Source: Callaeas wilsoni (Eukaryota; Chordata; Aves; Passeriformes; Callaeidae). From it: DNA of 64,000 nt. The notes under the pieces are model-generated. The model was given only the letters and a program-made list of their open reading frames with translations. It was not told the origin of the DNA and searched no databases. Where the stretch lies: NCBI GenBank assembly GCA_013398955.1, contig VWPU01018837.1, positions 22,264 through 86,263 on the forward strand, given 5' to 3'. Position 1 is the first letter of the stretch; each line of letters begins with the position of its first letter. Below are positions 60,481 to 64,000 of this stretch, one piece after another. A program made the translations under genes and the position numbers.

Positions 60481-63329
60481 AGCTGTTACTGTAACACACG
60501 GGTAATAGAAGAAGAAAGCTGAGGCTCACCAAAGTGAAGCCACCGCACTTCATTACAGCCACAGCAGCCACAGCAGCCTCAGCAGGGCCAGACGCGCCAG
60601 CGGGGAGCAGCGCAAGAGGGAACGCTCAAGGATCATGCATGCTACAACTCACAGACCTTAAAGAACAAAATGCAGTTCATTACCCTGCTATTGTTTTGAC
60701 AGAAAGAGACCCCAAATTACTCATTTTCTGCTGCTATTTTCACTCCATCAGCAGTCGGGTACGCCTGAGTCGGCGCTGGACACAGTGCCCAGCGTGGCGT
60801 AAGGCAGTGCCAGGCTTTCCCAGGCGCTGTGCAAGACCCAGCTGTCACAGGGACAAGGGGGGCAAATCCAGAAAAGCACTCTTTTCTACTCCTTCTCTGC
60901 ATACATTAATCTACGTGCTTATTCCTGTTTACATTATGAGGTGTATGTCATAAAAGAGCTTACAGGATGTGTACTGCAGCCAAGTTAATATTGCTGTTGG
61001 AGCCTCAGCCTCTGTATTTCCTGACTTAACATTGCCCAGTCAAAACTACTTTTTTTTTTTTTTAATTCTGCATTTGTCTAATGGAGTTTATGAGTGGTTT
61101 GAACTAATTTCAGGTAAGAATGCCACACAGAGTACCCACAAACACCTGCAGGAAACCCAGCAAGAGAACAAGTTCTATACTGGAGACAATAATAACATTC
61201 AGAAATACTAGGTAGTATAGAAACGTGTACAAATGTAGTACAGAAGCTACTCTTAGCAACAACATTCAGAACAGCTTAGAAATGTGCCTATATTATATGA
61301 CCTTTTCACATATTACTGTGGCGAAATCCAGACCTTTTCATTTAGGGCAACTCAGCTGTCCTTTCAGGAGACAAACTGTGTTGTGTACAAGAACTATTAA
61401 TTTTAAAAGAAGGGGTTTTTTTCCACAGATGTCATGGCTTGGATTGTAAAGGCAGGAAGCATTTCCCAACGCTTGTGCAGATGAGCTAAGGCAGATGGAC
61501 CTTACATCAAAGCCTTCCCTACCTCCCAACACAAGTGTGCACTCTTGCACCCAGCCAAAATCCTGCCCAGAGACGTTCCCTATTTCACAAAGCTACTGAA
61601 AAGCTAGCAAAACACCCATGGCAATATCATGAAGATATGCAATAGCTTTTAAATTTGACCCTTACAACATCAAGGTTTGATGTCACCAGCATTGCCAAAC
61701 AACCCCTTGCAGTAGATACGTGACACACAAGATAGCTGCAGCTCTCTGCATTCCTAGGAAATCCTCTGCAGTACCACTTGGACTCTGACCTTCTCTCCCT
61801 ACTTCAACTTACTTGAGACAATTAGTGTCTTGATTTGTGCCCTGGGAATCCTGGGCACCCCTGGCTGGACCCAGCTCTGCTGTGCCGCTGGCAGAGCTGC
61901 TGGCAGCTGCATTTGCCAGCTCAGGAGCTGGTAAACCAGGCTAAACATCTAGTCACACACCAAGTTTTTTAGACTAGCATTCCCCTGTCAACATTTCAAA
62001 GGGAACATGGAAAAAACTGCATGTCATGAAAACCAAAATACTTTAAAAAAAAAAAAAAAAGAAATCCCTCCCACTTCCGTAAAATGTTCGTGAGTTTTAT
62101 AAAAGTTTAAAAAAAATAGGTTTCCTCCAGGCTAGGCACTGAATAATTTTAAAGAAAAAAAGACTTCAAAGACACATTTTCCATTCTATTTGCATTCAGG
62201 CATTTTGTTTTTCAGAAACTTATTAACTCAGTAATATCGCAGGCTATTCCTCCACGTGCCGTGAGCTTTGGCTACCCAGATAATTCATCGAATGCAAAGA
62301 CCCATGCAAGAGAGGGAGTAGGCACTCTACAAAAGTTTGTGAGTCATCCCAAGGGATTAGCACGGCATTTGCAAGGGCATGCATCCTGCACATGAAAGTG
62401 AGAGTTGCAGAGGGTGTACAGGCATTGCAGTTTGCCTGAAAATGAAGGCAGAGGAACTTACACCGAGGCAGCTGAGCACTCTGATAACACCTGCCCAGAG
62501 CCACTCTGGCTGCCCCTCTGCCAGGGGTAAAATGAAGCCCAAGCCCTGACGTCTCCACTGAAAACACCAGGCTGATGCCGGGACACTGCTTGAACCCACT
62601 GCACTGGCCAGAGCACACCAGTATCTTGGGTCAATCCCCCACAAACTCCAGCAGCCCCCAGGGACGAGGGAGTGAAGGCAGTTCTGGGACGATTCCTCTC
62701 CCAAGGCTTCACAGCGCTCTCTCCCAGCCAGAAGCAGAGAAGATTTGACAGCCCGTTGAGAGAAATTCACGAGCGTTGCCGTTCATTAAAAGGATACCGA
62801 GGGAAAGCACTGAGGTTAACGGGATGGGCTATATTAAGCCCATTTACAGCTTTATGGCACCTTCAAAGGGGCATCAGAGCTTTTTACAGCCACGTAGAAT
62901 GGCCAGATAGCTACAAACTGAGACAGGTTTAAGAGAGTACCCCAGGCCACCCTAAGGAGAGGCAGCACAGTTAACTTCAGAGTTTGAGGTCAGCTCTTGA
63001 TGTTTTCCTCTTACATACCCACACTGCTCCCGGGCTTACAATACTGCATATATCATAGCCTGCTTTGTGCAAGCAGGAGTATTTAATGACACAGAGAACT
63101 ACCTTCTGATGATTGGGGGGAAAATATCGGCCACATGCTTCATGCTGTCTGATTTTATTAAACTGCTGCGTACATAGAAAAGGGGGGTCGGTGGTTGCTG
63201 TTTTTTCTGCAACGGCAACCCCTCTTCCTCACATCCCCGGGTCCTGCTGCACTGCAAGACAGTAACAGGCACTGTCACAACATGACCTAATCCACGGCGC
63301 GGGGAGATAGGACAAAGTGTCACAGCAGG
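60481..63329. other. Unannotated DNA with a CpG cluster and homopolymers
   Basis: The section 60585-60850 is CpG-enriched (CCAGACGCGCCAGCGGGG, GAGTCGGCGCTGGAC). A T14 run lies at 61050-61063 and an A16 run at 62045-62060. No gene was recognised. Minus-strand open frames at 62244-62770 overlap one another in three frames and look accidental. Confidence 0.4.
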
Positions 63330-64000
63330 CGATGGAGCTACCCCTCGCCCCCCCGGCAGGCATGCCGGGATCAGCAGAGCGAGGGCTTGTCAGAGACCCT
63401 ACAAGCACGCCCAGATCAGGGCATACGGTCCACTGACCCCCAGAGGTATGAAACCCCACCAACCCCGGCAGGACGGACCCTATCAACACCTGCCCCGTTA
63501 ACCTACAGTGCGATGGAACCCACCTGGCCCCTGGGCATGGACTCCTGCAACCCACCAGGCTCCTGGGGATGGAACCCCCAAGATGACGGGGGACGCATCC
63601 CCCTGAGCCCCTCCAGAGGAGATGCGACCCTCAGCTCCCGTGGGGATGGAGCCCCAGGGATCGCGGGGGAGGCACCCCACGGATACATGGAGGGGGAGGC
63701 TGCTGCCCCGCACAAACAACTCTGGGTAAGATGAAGAACCTCAGCCCCGGGGTGGGGAGATGCACCCTGCCCTCCCGCACGAGACGGACTCCCCAGGGAA
63801 CTCGGGGAGGCACCCACGACCCCAGGCAGATGCAGCCCCGGTGGCAACGGCGAGGGGGCTGCACCTCACCGTCCGCCGGGGCATGAAGCCCCCGGTGCCG
63901 ACGGTGGGGCGGGATGACCACAGCGACCGCCGGGCGATGCAGCCCCCGCGTCCCGCTGCGGCAGCGCGGGGGGAGCGCAGCGCCCAGCCCAGCCCAGCCC
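63330..64000. promoter_or_regulatory. CpG-rich segment running off the right edge, possible CpG island
   Basis: GC and CpG content rise sharply and are highest after about 63850 (GGCAACGGCGAGG, CCGTCCGCCGGGG, GCGACCGCCGGGCG, CGGCAGCGCGGGG). The window ends in repeated CAGCC units. This looks like the shore and edge of a CpG island and may lead into a promoter or first exon beyond the window. Most of it is the degenerate tandem repeat at 63440-63975. Open frames on both strands are repeat-driven. Confidence 0.45.
63440..63975 (+). repeat. Degenerate GC-rich minisatellite, unit about 24-27 nt
   Basis: Successive units begin with a GATG(G/C)A(A/G)CCC-like or GGCACCCC-like head and end in a G-rich run. 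Examples are GATGGAACCC at 63512, ATGGAACCCCC at 63568, GATGCGACCC at 63621, GATGGAGCCCC at 63645, AGGCACCCC at 63670, AGATGCACCC at 63759 and GATGCAGCCCC at 63828 and 63935. Spacing is mostly 24-33 nt with strong divergence. On the minus strand the units encode G-A-S-P-like repeats by accident of composition. Confidence 0.6.

Noticed and set aside
63387..63921. Pro/Gly-rich open frames on both strands, collagen-like in appearance
   Set aside because: Driven by the GC-rich tandem repeat; several frames are open at once and units are not in a consistent frame.
1..64000. CRISPR array, tRNA, rRNA, operon or bacterial mobile system
   Set aside because: No regularly spaced identical repeats, no tRNA internal promoter pair, and the CR1 content shows this is vertebrate DNA.

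Overview
The window is vertebrate nuclear DNA, most probably from a bird. The main evidence is its interspersed repeats. Every transposable element I can recognise is a CR1 LINE: six copies, all lacking the 5' end. The intact 3' ends carry the characteristic terminal ATTCTATGAT-like repeats. I recognise no L1, Alu, DNA transposon, tRNA, rRNA, operon or CRISPR array. Species cannot be read from the sequence, and a crocodilian or turtle is not strictly excluded.

Layout: (1) about 1-430 is CpG-rich. (2) 2818-3966 is an ancient plus-strand CR1 relic, split by a younger minus-strand CR1 tail at 3307-3445. (3) 11958-12895 is a minus-strand CR1 encoding the end of the reverse transcriptase (RT). (4) 17733-17807 is a compound (CT)n/(CA)n microsatellite. 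(5) 24295-25283, 37633-38236 and 56748-58382 are three plus-strand CR1 copies, here called A, C and B. They share an indel-free, nearly identical core although A and B are much more diverged outside it. (6) 30498-30654 and 31606-32013 are two phase-compatible candidate exons on the plus strand, of unknown product; a third candidate lies at 2499-2609. (7) From about 63330 to the end is a CpG-rich segment made largely of a degenerate tandem repeat with a period of about 25 nt.

The rest looks like intergenic or intronic single-copy DNA. I could not assign any stretch to a known host protein. Nearly all long open frames look accidental or lie in or antisense to CR1. The CpG-rich ends could be promoters of flanking genes, with the window as a large intron or intergenic interval, but this is inference.

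I found no clearly new biological system. The best leads are the mosaic identity among CR1 copies A, B and C, the splice-bounded candidate exons near 30.5-32.0 kb, the single-nucleotide-loop G-quadruplex at 59676-59694, the 11-bp-arm inverted repeat at 56218-56240, and the inverted nuclear-receptor half-sites at 60291-60318.
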